Shown: positions 8,800-18,757 of the stretch, piece after piece
How the letters are laid out: every line of letters starts with the position of its first letter
Position numbering within the stretch: position 1 is the first letter of the stretch
Assembly: GCA_945865315.1 (NCBI GenBank)
Contig: CAMBDK010000019.1
Location: 1 to 33,985, forward strand
Length of the DNA stretch: 33,985 nucleotides
Direction: 5' to 3'
Source: Chitinophaga pinensis
GTDB taxonomy: Bacteria > Bacteroidota > Bacteroidia > 2-12-FULL-35-15
Made by a program: the position numbers and the translations under genes
Notes under the pieces: generated by a model
The model's input: the letters and a program-made list of their open reading frames with translations, nothing else
What the model was told of the DNA's origin: nothing
Database searches by the model: none

Positions 8800-11178
8800 T
8801 TATTCTTTTTTTTTGTTAACAATTTCAAAATTTAAAGCAATTGTTTCTCCTGATTCATCTAGCAAGGTGAGGGTATGAATGCCCTCATCTGGAGATAATC
8901 CCATTTTATGATTTCCTTGGGTACTACCAATAAATAGCTTGTCTAAATGCCAATAAATAATGCTTTTACTATTGCGATGTGCGGCATGAAAAATTGTTTT
9001 TCCCATGCTGCCATCTAATTCTATAGGAACAAATATTTTGCTTAATTGCTTTGGATAAATTATTTCCATAGAATTTAATCCAATTGTTTCACAATCCTTC
9101 CTGAATTCTGGTAATTCTTTATAACTAGTATTTTTTGATTTGTAGTATAACTCCATTGCAGGAGGTAAAACAAACCAACTTACATGGTGCATTAAATTTA
9201 CATCCTCACAGTTACTAGTAACCCGGTACTTTTTATCAGCATCTAGGTGAATTATTCTATGATAATTACAAGATTTTGAATTTAATCCGGATTTTTGAAT
9301 CCAAACTAAATCAATAGGTTCACAAATATCCAAAGCTCTACAACCACTTTGCCGACAAATTTTAACTTTATCCATTTCATCGTAGGGTTTTGAAAACCAA
9401 GCAGAAGGTTTTAAGGTGCTGAATATATCAAACATGATAGGTGCAGCAGTTTGAATACCAATAAGTCCGGGCCTGCCTTCCCCATCAGCATTTCCTACCC
9501 AAACAGCCACAACATATTCAGGAGTAACACCAACTGCCCAGCCATCCCGATATCCAAAGCTAGTGCCAGTTTTCCATGCTACTTTATTTGAAGTTGTGAA
9601 ATGTTTCCATGCTGCATCCTCGTCGGGTCGGGAAACTTCAACCATCGCTTCAAATGTTAAATAAATAGCGGCAGCCTTTATGATAGATTCATCTTCTAAA
9701 TCAGGTGCTATTTCATTTTGTTTTAAGTAGGAAGGAGGATGGAAATCCATTTTATCATACTTGCCATTATATTTTGTAAAATGATTAAGTGTTCGTGCCA
9801 TACTTGCATACATGCCTGCTATGTCCCATAATTTAGCTTCGGCGCCACCTAAAATAATTGATAAGCCATAATGATTGGGAGAAAAGTTAAGCGTTGTCAT
9901 CCCCATTTTTTTTAAATTAAAATTAAACTTTTCAATACCGTAATTTTGTAGCATACGCACAGCAGGGATATTTAAACTACGTGCCAATGCTGTTTTTGCA
10001 GGCACGGCACCATCAAATGTCATGTTGTAATTTTGTGGTATATAACCTGCAATTTGAGTTGGTATATCTGGAATCAATGTGGAAGGAAGCAATTCGCCAT
10101 CGTTGAGCATACTCAAAAATAAAAATGGTTTTAAAATACTACCAGTACTGCGGGGTGCAGCAATAACATCAACATCATTTTCATATATGTCCTTTTCATT
10201 GTTATTCGTATTTCCTATATAAGCTAATACATTCCCAGTATTTACTTCCAAAACCAATACAGAGGCATTGTGAATTTCATTGGACTTCAATATTTTATGA
10301 TGGTTTTCGACAATATCATTTAATCGTTCCTGTAACGGCCCATTTATAGTAGATAGGATTCTTTGCCCATTTCTCCCCTCTTTTACTGCTCGTTGTAATA
10401 AATGAGGTGCTATTTGAGGGATTGGGTATGGCTTGCCTGGCAAAGGCTCTAAAATGCTTAAATTACAAGTTTCTCTATCAATAATATTAGTCTTTAACAA
10501 TTGCTCAAGCAAACGATTTCTTTTTGTAAGTAATCGTTCTTGATTTTTACCTGGATAAATTAAGCTAGGAGCATTTGGTAAAATTGCTAATGTAGCAGCT
10601 TCTGCCCATGAAAGTTTTTCTGTATCCCTACCAAAATAACGCCATGAAGCAGCATCTATTCCTACCACATTACCTCCGAATGGTGAATTAGAAGCATATA
10701 AAGTGAGTATTTCAGATTTTGAATATCTCAATTCCAATCGGAGGGCTAATACTATTTCCTTTAATTTTTCTATTACTGTTCTATTCTTATTATTTCTAGA
10801 AAGTCGTATTACCTGCATAGATATTGTACTGCCTCCACTTTTTATTTTTTTTGCTTTTATATTTTGTATGAATGCACGTACAATAGATAATGGGTTAACT
10901 CCAGGATGTATAAAAAAGTGGCGATCTTCAAACTGAATAATGCTCGAAATAAATTTTGATGGAATAGTTTTACTTATAGGGAATCTCCATTGCCCATCCT
11001 CGGCAATTCTTGCAGAAAGTAAATTTCCATTCCTATCTTCTAAAACGGTACATGTTTTATTGCTGAAAAGATTATTTGGCAGGCAAAAAAAGAACCATAA
11101 TCCTAATCCTAAAAAAAATAGAATTAATATTCCTTTTTTACTTTTTATAAATGTTAGTATGTTGTTAAATTGCTTCAG
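8800..11178 (-). CDS. pbpC: Penicillin-binding protein 1C (glycosyltransferase/transpeptidase)
   Basis: This is a bifunctional class A-type enzyme polymerising and cross-linking peptidoglycan at the inner membrane. The first in-frame ATG (10818) lies inside the glycosyltransferase domain, so I extended the gene upstream in the same frame. The extension supplies a membrane anchor (about residues 16-32), TVLEDRNG, the glycosyltransferase motif EDRHFFIHPG (84-93) and GGSTIS (115-120), joining MQVIRLS. Further landmarks (counted from 11178) are SILK (347-350, catalytic serine), SLN (401-403), KTGTS (536-540) and a C-terminal PBP-C domain. There is no ATG, GTG or TTG in frame between the domain and the upstream stop at 11413-11415. 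A CTG at 11176-11178 would give 792 residues, a normal length. The start is therefore uncertain; see the finding on a possible frameshift. The usual alpha-2-macroglobulin partner is not adjacent. Confidence 0.88.
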   Translation of the reverse strand: MKQFNNILTFIKSKKGILILFFLGLGLWFFFCLPNNLFSNKTCTVLEDRNGNLLSARIAEDGQWRFPISKTIPSKFISSIIQFEDRHFFIHPGVNPLSIVRAFIQNIKAKKIKSGGSTISMQVIRLSRNNKNRTVIEKLKEIVLALRLELRYSKSEILTLYASNSPFGGNVVGIDAASWRYFGRDTEKLSWAEAATLAILPNAPSLIYPGKNQERLLTKRNRLLEQLLKTNIIDRETCNLSILEPLPGKPYPIPQIAPHLLQRAVKEGRNGQRILSTINGPLQERLNDIVENHHKILKSNEIHNASVLVLEVNTGNVLAYIGNTNNNEKDIYENDVDVIAAPRSTGSILKPFLFLSMLNDGELLPSTLIPDIPTQIAGYIPQNYNMTFDGAVPAKTALARSLNIPAVRMLQNYGIEKFNFNLKKMGMTTLNFSPNHYGLSIILGGAEAKLWDIAGMYASMARTLNHFTKYNGKYDKMDFHPPSYLKQNEIAPDLEDESIIKAAAIYLTFEAMVEVSRPDEDAAWKHFTTSNKVAWKTGTSFGYRDGWAVGVTPEYVVAVWVGNADGEGRPGLIGIQTAAPIMFDIFSTLKPSAWFSKPYDEMDKVKICRQSGCRALDICEPIDLVWIQKSGLNSKSCNYHRIIHLDADKKYRVTSNCEDVNLMHHVSWFVLPPAMELYYKSKNTSYKELPEFRKDCETIGLNSMEIIYPKQLSKIFVPIELDGSMGKTIFHAAHRNSKSIIYWHLDKLFIGSTQGNHKMGLSPDEGIHTLTLLDESGETIALNFEIVNKKKE

Positions 11179-11532
11179 CTGAAAAAAATTAAATAAAAAA
11201 ATAGAAAAGAAAAAATCATAAAAGGAATTTTTTTTTGTGCCTTGTATTTCTAACTGATTTATGGAACGGTATATATTATTGAAGATGGTGTGGTAAATCT
11301 CACAAATATCAGAAGGTGAAAAGAATTTAAGTTGAAGAATAATTGTTTGGATTTCGTTTATAGTAATTCTGTTACTACCGTTTTGCGTTAAAAGAAAGTT
11401 TTGTAAACACCCCTAAACAATAACCGAATAATACCGTGTATGTGGTTGGGTATTATTACAAAAAGTATAATTCCAATTTTTTTCGTTATTTCTAAATACA
11501 TTTCAACTTTGTTTTAAAAAAGCATCAATTAA
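11179..11532. other. Region upstream of pbpC, including an unassigned open frame and a hairpin
   Basis: The pbpC frame stays open from 11178 up to a TAG at 11413-11415 but has no usual start codon and reads as low-complexity, phenylalanine-rich translation. A short ATG-initiated hydrophobic frame (11219 leftward, MIFSFLFFYLIFF) runs into a stop just before the pbpC anchor. A 9-bp hairpin at 11427-11457 sits between the TIGR00266 gene and pbpC. Confidence 0.5.
11427..11457 (-). terminator. Candidate hairpin terminator after the TIGR00266 gene
   Basis: AATAATACC (11427-11435) and GGTATTATT (11449-11457) are exact reverse complements around a 13-nt loop. In minus-strand reading the hairpin is followed by CGGTTATTGTTTAGG, which is only moderately T-rich. 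It lies about 76 bp beyond the stop codon of the upstream gene. Termination is an inference. Confidence 0.4.
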
Positions 11533-12321
11533 TTAGCTATTGTCCCCATCAAACATTCTTCCTAAGCCTCCCAAAACACTACCTTCTTCTTTTCCATTAT
11601 TGGCATATGCCATCATGCGGCCAGCTAAACGACTAACAGGAAGCGACTGAATCCAAACAGTACCGGGACCTTTTATGGTTGCAAAAAATAATCCTTCTCC
11701 ACCGAAAATAGTATTTTTTATTCCACCAATAAATTGTATATCATAATCAATATCATAAGTAAATGCAACGATACAGCCGGTATCTACTTTAATTAATTCA
11801 CCCGACAATAATTTTTTTTCAATAATCATACCACCAGAATGTACAAAAGCCATTCCATCACCTTCCAATTTTTCCATTATAAAACCTTCGCCACCAAACA
11901 AGCCAGTTCCCAATTTTTTTTGGAATTCTATGCCAATAGAAACACCTTTTGCTGCGCATAAAAAAGCATCCTTCTGACAAATAATTTTCCCATTAAGCTT
12001 ACTTAAATCCATAGGGATAATTTTTCCAGGATAGGGTGAAGCAAATGTAATGCGTTTCTTAAAATTACCAGTATTGGTGAATGCAGTCATAAAAAGGCTT
12101 TCACCAACTAATAAACGCTTACCGGCAGAAAATAATTTATCCATAAAACTACTCTGCTGCCGAGAGCCATCTCCGAAAATTGTATCCATATGTATGCCAT
12201 CATCCATCATCATAAAATTGCCTGCTTCGGCTATAACAGTTTCGTTAGCGTCCAGCTCAATCTCTACACATTGCAATTCTTCACCTAAAATTTTAAAATC
12301 TATTTCGTGATTTGTTTTCAT
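11533..12321 (-). CDS. TIGR00266 / AIM24 family protein
   Basis: The 262-residue protein reads throughout as the TIGR00266 (AIM24-like, formerly DUF124) family. Recognisable blocks include the early ETVIAEAGNFMMMDDGI (about 23-39), the FMTAFTN strand, the PGKIIPMDL block and a glycine-rich FGGEGFIMEKLEGDG segment, then FGGEGLFFATIKGPGTVWIQS near the C-terminus. These proteins form a beta-sandwich. Their biochemical role in bacteria is not established, so I give no function. It is soluble, with no signal peptide or membrane segment. The gene lies 98 bp downstream of icmF on the same strand and might be co-transcribed with it. Confidence 0.85.
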   Translation of the reverse strand: MKTNHEIDFKILGEELQCVEIELDANETVIAEAGNFMMMDDGIHMDTIFGDGSRQQSSFMDKLFSAGKRLLVGESLFMTAFTNTGNFKKRITFASPYPGKIIPMDLSKLNGKIICQKDAFLCAAKGVSIGIEFQKKLGTGLFGGEGFIMEKLEGDGMAFVHSGGMIIEKKLLSGELIKVDTGCIVAFTYDIDYDIQFIGGIKNTIFGGEGLFFATIKGPGTVWIQSLPVSRLAGRMMAYANNGKEEGSVLGGLGRMFDGDNS

Positions 12322-12419
12322 AAATATTGTCTTTTTTTATTTGCCTTTGTAATTATACATTTACTTAAAAAGTGTATTTTAAAATGGTGAAAATATAAAT
12401 TGAAATATTTTTTTAAAAA

Positions 12420-15400
12420 TTACATATTTCTTCTGTATTGCCCACCTACTTCAAAAAGTGCATTGGTAACCTGCCCCAGTGAACAATATTTTGTAGCTTC
12501 CATAATACTATCGAACATATTATGGTTTTTTATTGCAACTGTTTGCAACTGGTGTAACAATTCAGTAGCATTTACAGCATTAATTTTTTCCAATTCGACA
12601 AGCATTTCAATTTGATATTGCTTCTCTTCTTCAGTTGCGCGAATTACCTCTTTCGGTATTATTGTGGGGGATCCCTTTGATGAAAGGAAAGTATTTACAC
12701 CAATAATAGGGTATTCTCCTGAATGTTTTAATGTTTCGTAATACAAACTTTCTTCCTGTATCTGACTTCGCTGGTACATGGTTTCCATAGCGCCTAATAC
12801 TCCACCTCTTTCACTGATACGATCAAACTCTTTTAAAACAGCCTCTTCCACAATGTCGGTTAATTCTTCAATAATAAACGAACCTTGTAATGGATTTTCA
12901 TTATTCGCTAAGCCTAATTCACGGTTAATTATTAATTGAATAGCCATTGCTCTGCGAACAGAATCCTCGGTAGGGGTAGTAATAGCTTCGTCATAAGCGT
13001 TTGTATGCAATGAATTGCAATTGTCATAAATAGCATATAGAGCTTGCAATGTGGTGCGGATATCATTAAAATCAATTTCCTGGGCATGTAAGGATCTACC
13101 GCTGGTTTGAATATGATATTTTAACATTTGAGAACGTTCGTTAGCATTGTATTTTAGCTTCATTGCTTTTGACCATATTCTGCGCGCTACACGGCCAATT
13201 ACAGAGTATTCAGGATCTATGCCATTACTAAAGAAAAAAGATAAATTAGGAGCGAATTTATTAATATCCATTCCTCTACTTACATAATATTCAACAAATG
13301 TAAAGCCATTAGATAAAGTTAAGGCCAGCTGTGTGATAGGATTAGCACCCGCTTCAGCAATATGATAACCAGATATGGATACCGAATAAAAGTTTCTAAT
13401 ATTTTTCCTGATAAAATATTCCTGCATGTCACCCATCAAACGCAAGGCAAATTCAGTAGAAAAAATACAAGTATTTTGTGCCTGATCTTCTTTAAGAATA
13501 TCAGCCTGCACGGTACCTCTTATAGCAGCCAGGGTATCCGCCTTAATTTTTTCATACACTTCTTTTGGTAGCACTTGGTCGCCTGTAATACCTAGTAGCA
13601 TTAGTCCTAAGCCGTCATTTCCTTTTGGTAAATCTCCTTGATAACGAGGCCTTTTAGATTTTTTTGAATTGTATATTTTTTGAATTGTAGCTTCAATTTC
13701 TTTTTCTATACCTTGTTGTTTAATATAAATTTCACATTGTTGATCAATAGCTGCATTCATATAAAAGCCTGCAATAATAGCAGCAGGGCCATTAATGGTC
13801 ATGCTAACGGATGTTTTTGGATTGGTAAGATTAAAACCGCTATATAATTTTTTTGCATCATCCAAACAACAAACAGAAACTCCGGAATTGCCAATTTTCC
13901 CGTAAATATCGGGCCTTATTGCAGGGTTTTGTCCATATAAAGTAACACTGTCAAATGCAGTGCTTAAGCGATGCGCTTCCATTCCAAAACTAACATAATG
14001 AAACCGTCGATTTGTTCTCTCTGGTCCACCTTCACCAGCAAACATACGCGTAGGGTCTTCTCCTTCCCGTTTAAAAGGGAAAACGCCGGCTGTATAAGGG
14101 AACTCCCCTGGTACATTTTCTTGCAAACTCCATTTTAATATGTCGCCCCATCCTTCAAACCGAGGGGTAGAAATTTTCGGAATTTGTGTATGTGAAAGAG
14201 ATTCATAGTGCGTTTTTATTTTCACTTCCTTATCACGAACTTTAAAAATATAATTTTCATTTTTATACCGCTGTACTTTTTCTTTCCAGTTTTCAATTAT
14301 TTTTGTATTGCGCCAATCAAAACCCAATTGAATTTCGCTATAAACTTTTTCTAATGAATTAATTAAATCATTTTGAGAGTTTCCTTCATACTTGTTATTA
14401 GCTGAATTATCACTTTTATTATTACTGGTGTGTTCAAAATCAATTTGTTTATTTTTTTCTATCTCTGCAACTGCTGCAATAGGTTCATTATCATTTATTT
14501 GCTTAAGGCTATCAATAGTTTTACGGATAGAGTATAATTTTTGAGCAATTTCTTTTTGTTCATTTACCCATTTATCATATCCCCGATTATTCTCTGTAAT
14601 TTCAGATAAATAGCGAATTCTGTGAGGTGGAATAATATATATTTTTTCACTCATCTCATCGGTAACAGCAAAATCAGATTTTAAATCGGCACCTGTTTTT
14701 TCAGCTAATTTATTTATTACTGATTTATATAATTTATTCATGCCAGGATCATTGAACTGAGAAGCAATAGTTCCATAAACAGGGATAGCAGCGTCATCGA
14801 TGTCCCATAATTGATGGTTGCGCTTATATTGTTTTTTTACATCACGCAGTGCATCCAAAGCACCTCTTTTATCAAATTTATTTAATGCAATGATGTCAGC
14901 AAAATCTAACATGTCAATTTTTTCAAGTTGTGTAGCAGCACCAAATTCAGGGGTCATCACATATAAACTCAAATCACTATGTTCAGTAATTTCAGTATCA
15001 CTTTGACCGATGCCTGATGTTTCTAAAATTACTAAATCATAATTTGCTGCCTTCACTATTTCAATGGTCTCTTTTACATATTTAGATAAGGCTAAATTAC
15101 TTTGACGAGTAGCTAATGAGCGCATGTATACGCGTTCATTATTAATGGAATTCATACGAATACGGTCGCCAAGGAGCGCGCCGCCAGTTTTCCGTTTCGA
15201 AGGATCCACCGAGATAATAGCTATTGTCTTATGTTTAAAATCAATTAAAAACCTACGCACTAGTTCATCCACTAAGCTAGATTTTCCAGAACCACCTGTT
15301 CCTGTTATTCCTAGTACAGGAGGTTCCCCATTTTTTGTAGTAGAATTAGAGCTAAGCTTCTTTGAAAATATTTTCGCTGCAATTTTAGAATACTCTAGCG

Positions 15401-15959
15401 GCATATTTTCTGCAAAAGAAATTAACTGCCCTATTGTTTTCCAATCTTTTGTATTTAGAGGGTTTTCCGAATTATTAATTAAGCTGCTTAACTGCTCATT
15501 TACTTCCTTCTCATATTTATTAGTCCTATCGCATTTCTTCAACATATCATTAATCATACCTTGCAATCCCATTTCTCTTCCATCATCGGGAGAATAAATA
15601 CGAGTGATGCCATAGGCATGCAGCGCCTCAATTTCGGTGGGTAAAATAGTGCCGCCGCCACCACCAAAAATTTTAATATGTGAGCAATTTTTCTCTCTAA
15701 GGAGATCAAACATATATTTAAAAAATTCATTATGACCACCCTGGTAGGAGGTAAGTGCAATTGCACTAGCATCCTCTTGAATGGCGCAATCCACAATTTC
15801 CTTAGCACTACGGTCGTGACCAAGGTGAATAACTTCAGCACCGCTAGACTGAATAATTCTGCGCATAATATTAATTGCTGCGTCATGTCCATCAAATAAA
15901 GATGCTGCTGTAACAATTCTTATTTTATTTTGCGCCTTATAAGGTTCTTCTTTTGTCAT
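12420..15959 (-). CDS. icmF: Fused isobutyryl-CoA mutase IcmF (B12-binding, G-protein chaperone and mutase domains)
   Basis: IcmF is a coenzyme B12-dependent radical enzyme interconverting isobutyryl-CoA and n-butyryl-CoA, with its own GTPase chaperone. Counting from the ATG at 15959 (1179 residues): the B12 domain has D23-G-H25 (the cobalt-ligating His) and a GGGGG run near 99. The G domain has [10 protein letters not shown] (219-228), [11 protein letters not shown] and ALNKFDK. The mutase barrel fills the C-terminal half. The segment [10 protein letters not shown] has Gln where methylmalonyl-CoA mutases carry the CoA-carboxylate Arg, and VFPFKR has Phe where they have Tyr; both favour isobutyryl-CoA. 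An Asn-rich insert ([14 protein letters not shown]) lies between the G and mutase domains. The frame is open 12 codons further to a TTG at 15995, but a -7 box overlaps that codon, so I chose the ATG. Confidence 0.93.
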   Translation of the reverse strand: MTKEEPYKAQNKIRIVTAASLFDGHDAAINIMRRIIQSSGAEVIHLGHDRSAKEIVDCAIQEDASAIALTSYQGGHNEFFKYMFDLLREKNCSHIKIFGGGGGTILPTEIEALHAYGITRIYSPDDGREMGLQGMINDMLKKCDRTNKYEKEVNEQLSSLINNSENPLNTKDWKTIGQLISFAENMPLEYSKIAAKIFSKKLSSNSTTKNGEPPVLGITGTGGSGKSSLVDELVRRFLIDFKHKTIAIISVDPSKRKTGGALLGDRIRMNSINNERVYMRSLATRQSNLALSKYVKETIEIVKAANYDLVILETSGIGQSDTEITEHSDLSLYVMTPEFGAATQLEKIDMLDFADIIALNKFDKRGALDALRDVKKQYKRNHQLWDIDDAAIPVYGTIASQFNDPGMNKLYKSVINKLAEKTGADLKSDFAVTDEMSEKIYIIPPHRIRYLSEITENNRGYDKWVNEQKEIAQKLYSIRKTIDSLKQINDNEPIAAVAEIEKNKQIDFEHTSNNKSDNSANNKYEGNSQNDLINSLEKVYSEIQLGFDWRNTKIIENWKEKVQRYKNENYIFKVRDKEVKIKTHYESLSHTQIPKISTPRFEGWGDILKWSLQENVPGEFPYTAGVFPFKREGEDPTRMFAGEGGPERTNRRFHYVSFGMEAHRLSTAFDSVTLYGQNPAIRPDIYGKIGNSGVSVCCLDDAKKLYSGFNLTNPKTSVSMTINGPAAIIAGFYMNAAIDQQCEIYIKQQGIEKEIEATIQKIYNSKKSKRPRYQGDLPKGNDGLGLMLLGITGDQVLPKEVYEKIKADTLAAIRGTVQADILKEDQAQNTCIFSTEFALRLMGDMQEYFIRKNIRNFYSVSISGYHIAEAGANPITQLALTLSNGFTFVEYYVSRGMDINKFAPNLSFFFSNGIDPEYSVIGRVARRIWSKAMKLKYNANERSQMLKYHIQTSGRSLHAQEIDFNDIRTTLQALYAIYDNCNSLHTNAYDEAITTPTEDSVRRAMAIQLIINRELGLANNENPLQGSFIIEELTDIVEEAVLKEFDRISERGGVLGAMETMYQRSQIQEESLYYETLKHSGEYPIIGVNTFLSSKGSPTIIPKEVIRATEEEKQYQIEMLVELEKINAVNATELLHQLQTVAIKNHNMFDSIMEATKYCSLGQVTNALFEVGGQYRRNM

Positions 15960-15992
15960 TTTCAATAAAAATGTTTTGTTTGGTATAATATA

Positions 15993-16000
15993 CAAATATA
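15993..16000 (-). promoter_or_regulatory. -7 box (TATATTTG) that fixes the icmF start
   Basis: Minus-strand TATATTTG is an exact match to TAnnTTTG. It overlaps the upstream TTG codon (15993-15995) and lies 33 bp before the ATG at 15959. Transcription should begin a few bases after it, excluding the TTG as start. Confidence 0.5.
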
Positions 16001-16198
16001 ATAAAATGAAATCAGCTTATTTTAACAAATGGGACTTCTTTCTTAGCTAGTTTGTAATATTCCCATTTTCTTATTTTCTACTTAGCTTTTAATTCATTTT
16101 ATCAATTTTAAATTAGAAGATTTTCTAATTTTTATTTAATTGCCTTCATAGGTAAAGAAATTAAAAATGTAAAAATTATTTAGTTCAAAAAAGTTAAA

Positions 16199-18589
16199 CT
16201 ATACGATTATTTTCAAATCGAAATTTCCATCAAATTTTAATATTCCATTTACTTTTATTTCATTCATAAAAAATCCATTTATTAAAGCTGTTTCACCATT
16301 TTTTATTAAGGATTGAATATTTTTAGCGCTTAATTTTTTTTTCATAAATTGAAATGGTAATCGAAAGGAGCACCCCATTTTCCAATCACCACATCCGTAA
16401 GCATTATTACCCTTTATGATGTTTGATTTTTTACATTTGGGACAGCTAAGTAATTTATTATCTTCAGCTTCATCTTTTTGAATGGGTTTAATTTTATGAT
16501 CTTCGGAATCAATTTTTTTAAAATCGATATTAAATAAAGAATTTAGTTGCAGCGTGCCATCAATCTTAATTCCATCTTTGGAAAAGCCTTTTATAATATT
16601 AGTTTTACCTTTTTCAATTAACAATAATATTTGATTATCGTTTAATTTTTTTTCCATCACGGTAAATGAAATTTTAAAATCGCATCCATTTTTATAACTG
16701 CTACAACCAAAAGCAGTTTTACCCTTCAATATATTTCCGTTTTTACATTTTGGACATTTAACTATTTCAGATTTTTTTGGTTTTAAATTTGTTTCTGCAC
16801 TAGCAATAGCAATTCGTTTATAACTTTCGCCACTCACTTGGGTAACCATATCACCCACCATTATTTTCATCTCCTGTATAAAATCTTCTGCCTGATAGGC
16901 TTTTTTTTCTATCTGCCTTAGTTTATATTCCCAATTACCTGTTAACTCAGCCGATTTTAATAATTCATTATTTATTACTCCTATTAGCTCCATACCAGTA
17001 GCGGTAGGAATAATATTTTTACGTTCCCTACGGATATAATCTCTACGAAACAAGGTTTCAATTATTGCTGCCCTGGTTGATGGTCGACCAATTCCATTGT
17101 CCTTCATAACTTCCCTTAGTTCCTCGTCATCTATTTGTTTACCAGCTGATTCCATAGCACGTAAAAGTGTAGCCTCCGTATATGCTTTAGGTGCTGAAGT
17201 TTTACCTTTTGCTAAAAAAGCTTTGTGTGCGCCTGTTTCGCCTTTAATAAAAATAGGTAACAGCTGTGCCTCATCAGCTTCATCCTCGGCACGGGAGTCT
17301 TTATTGTATACAATTCGCCAACCTAAGTCTAAAATTTGTTTACCTAAAACTTTAAATTCAATTTTATTAACGCTGGCTAATACAATAGTATTTGAAACTT
17401 CGCAATCGTGATAAAAGGCTGCAATGAATCGTTTTGCAATAACATCATAAACCAGTGCCTCATTACCAAAAAGCCCATTTGCTACTATATTAGTTGGGAT
17501 TATGGCATGATGGTCAGTAATTTTTTTATCATCAAATATCCTATTTGATTTACGGATAGGTGAACTTAACAATGGTTTTACTAATTGATCATAGCCGACC
17601 ATGCTTTTTAAAATATTTGAAATTTTAGGGTAAACATCATTGGGCAAATAGTTAGTATCAACACGTGGATAGGTTACTAATTTTTTTTCGTATAAAGTTT
17701 GAATAATTTTTAAAGTATCTTCAGCAGAGTAGCCAAATTTTTTATTGCACTCTACTTGTAATGAAGTTAAATCAAATAACCTAGGTGCTGTTTCTTTACT
17801 TTTTTTAGTTTCAATAGAAATAATCTCCAAAGCTGCGTTTTTTATTGATGCCAAAATATTTTCTGCTTCAATAATATTTTTTTCATAAAAACGGTCAATA
17901 GTAGCAATAAATACTATATCCCGATAAATCGTTTTTAACTCATAAAACACATTGGATATAAAATTATTTATTTCTATTTGACGGTTCACAATCATTGCTA
18001 ATGTGGGTGTTTGAACCCTTCCAACCGATAAAACTTGTTTCCCATTGCCATATTTAATGGTAAATAACCGAGTTGCATTTATTCCTAATAACCAATCAGC
18101 AACAGCACGTGAATAGCCTGCATAATAAAGGCTGTCGTAATTTTTACCATCTTTTAACTTTTTGAAACCATCGCGAATAGCCTCTTCGGTAAGTGATGAA
18201 ATCCACAATCGTTTAAGAGGCTTTTTGCAATTAGTTTTTGAAATAATCCAACGCTGAATTAACTCCCCTTCTTGCCCGGCATCACCGCAATTAATAATCT
18301 CTTCAGCATTTGCAAACAAAAAATTAATTGTATTAAATTGTTTTTCTATTCCTTTATTTTTTTTTAATTTTATCCCAAATTTTACTGGGAGAATAGGAAG
18401 CATATTTATATTCCATTCTCTGTATGCCGAATCATATTCATGCGGCTCTTTCAGCTCGCATAAATGCCCGAAGCTCCAGGTTACTTGGTAACCATTGCCT
18501 TCATAATAACCATCTTTTCTGCTATTTGCACCCAAAACATCCGCGATTTCTTTCGCAACACTTGGTTTTTCTGCAATGCAAACTTTCAT
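16199..18589 (-). CDS. topB: DNA topoisomerase III (type IA)
   Basis: This enzyme passes single strands through a transient break and resolves recombination and replication intermediates. At 796 residues it is longer than E. coli TopB because of two C-terminal Topo_C repeats. The Toprim domain has E7 (AEKPSVAKE) and D103-A-G-Q-E107. The catalytic tyrosine is Tyr307 in LVTYPRVDTNYLP. A KDNGIGRPSTRAAII block lies near 510-525. The tail carries two zinc-ribbon-like units, CPKCKNGNI...GCSSYKNGC and CPKCKKSNI...GCGDWKMGC. The second acidic residue of the usual Toprim D-x-D is glycine here (DAGQEG). The gene stands alone, divergent from the permease, with a -7 box at 18647-18654. Confidence 0.95.
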   Translation of the reverse strand: MKVCIAEKPSVAKEIADVLGANSRKDGYYEGNGYQVTWSFGHLCELKEPHEYDSAYREWNINMLPILPVKFGIKLKKNKGIEKQFNTINFLFANAEEIINCGDAGQEGELIQRWIISKTNCKKPLKRLWISSLTEEAIRDGFKKLKDGKNYDSLYYAGYSRAVADWLLGINATRLFTIKYGNGKQVLSVGRVQTPTLAMIVNRQIEINNFISNVFYELKTIYRDIVFIATIDRFYEKNIIEAENILASIKNAALEIISIETKKSKETAPRLFDLTSLQVECNKKFGYSAEDTLKIIQTLYEKKLVTYPRVDTNYLPNDVYPKISNILKSMVGYDQLVKPLLSSPIRKSNRIFDDKKITDHHAIIPTNIVANGLFGNEALVYDVIAKRFIAAFYHDCEVSNTIVLASVNKIEFKVLGKQILDLGWRIVYNKDSRAEDEADEAQLLPIFIKGETGAHKAFLAKGKTSAPKAYTEATLLRAMESAGKQIDDEELREVMKDNGIGRPSTRAAIIETLFRRDYIRRERKNIIPTATGMELIGVINNELLKSAELTGNWEYKLRQIEKKAYQAEDFIQEMKIMVGDMVTQVSGESYKRIAIASAETNLKPKKSEIVKCPKCKNGNILKGKTAFGCSSYKNGCDFKISFTVMEKKLNDNQILLLIEKGKTNIIKGFSKDGIKIDGTLQLNSLFNIDFKKIDSEDHKIKPIQKDEAEDNKLLSCPKCKKSNIIKGNNAYGCGDWKMGCSFRLPFQFMKKKLSAKNIQSLIKNGETALINGFFMNEIKVNGILKFDGNFDLKIIV

Positions 18590-18646
18590 AATTTATGTTT
18601 ATAATTTCTCGAAAAAAAGATATTTTTTTCTCTTAAAATGTTCATG

Positions 18647-18654
18647 CAAATATA
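18647..18654 (-). promoter_or_regulatory. Putative -7 box (TATATTTG) for topB
   Basis: Minus-strand TATATTTG is an exact TAnnTTTG match 57 bp before the topB ATG at 18589. No clear -33 element is seen. Confidence 0.45.
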
Positions 18655-18727
18655 ATACAATACAATCATAAGATAATATATCCTGCTACATAGTTTCTGA
18701 ATAAATATCTTTAATCAATAATTTTTC

Positions 18728-18735
18728 TATTTTTG
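18728..18735 (+). promoter_or_regulatory. Putative -7 box (TATTTTTG) for the permease
   Basis: TATTTTTG matches TAnnTTTG, 22 bp before the permease ATG at 18758, which would leave a leader of about 15 nt. Confidence 0.4.
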
Positions 18736-18757
18736 TTTATATATATATAAAATCACC

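Noticed and set aside
11179-11412. A separate gene in the open frame upstream of pbpC
   Set aside because: There is no start codon, the translation is low-complexity, and AT-rich DNA of this kind often stays open by chance; the hairpin at 11427-11457 suggests a normal intergenic region.
12420-15995. Methylmalonyl-CoA mutase
   Set aside because: Domain order with an internal GTPase and the Gln/Phe substrate residues point to IcmF; methylmalonyl-CoA mutase large subunits have the B12 domain at the C-terminus.
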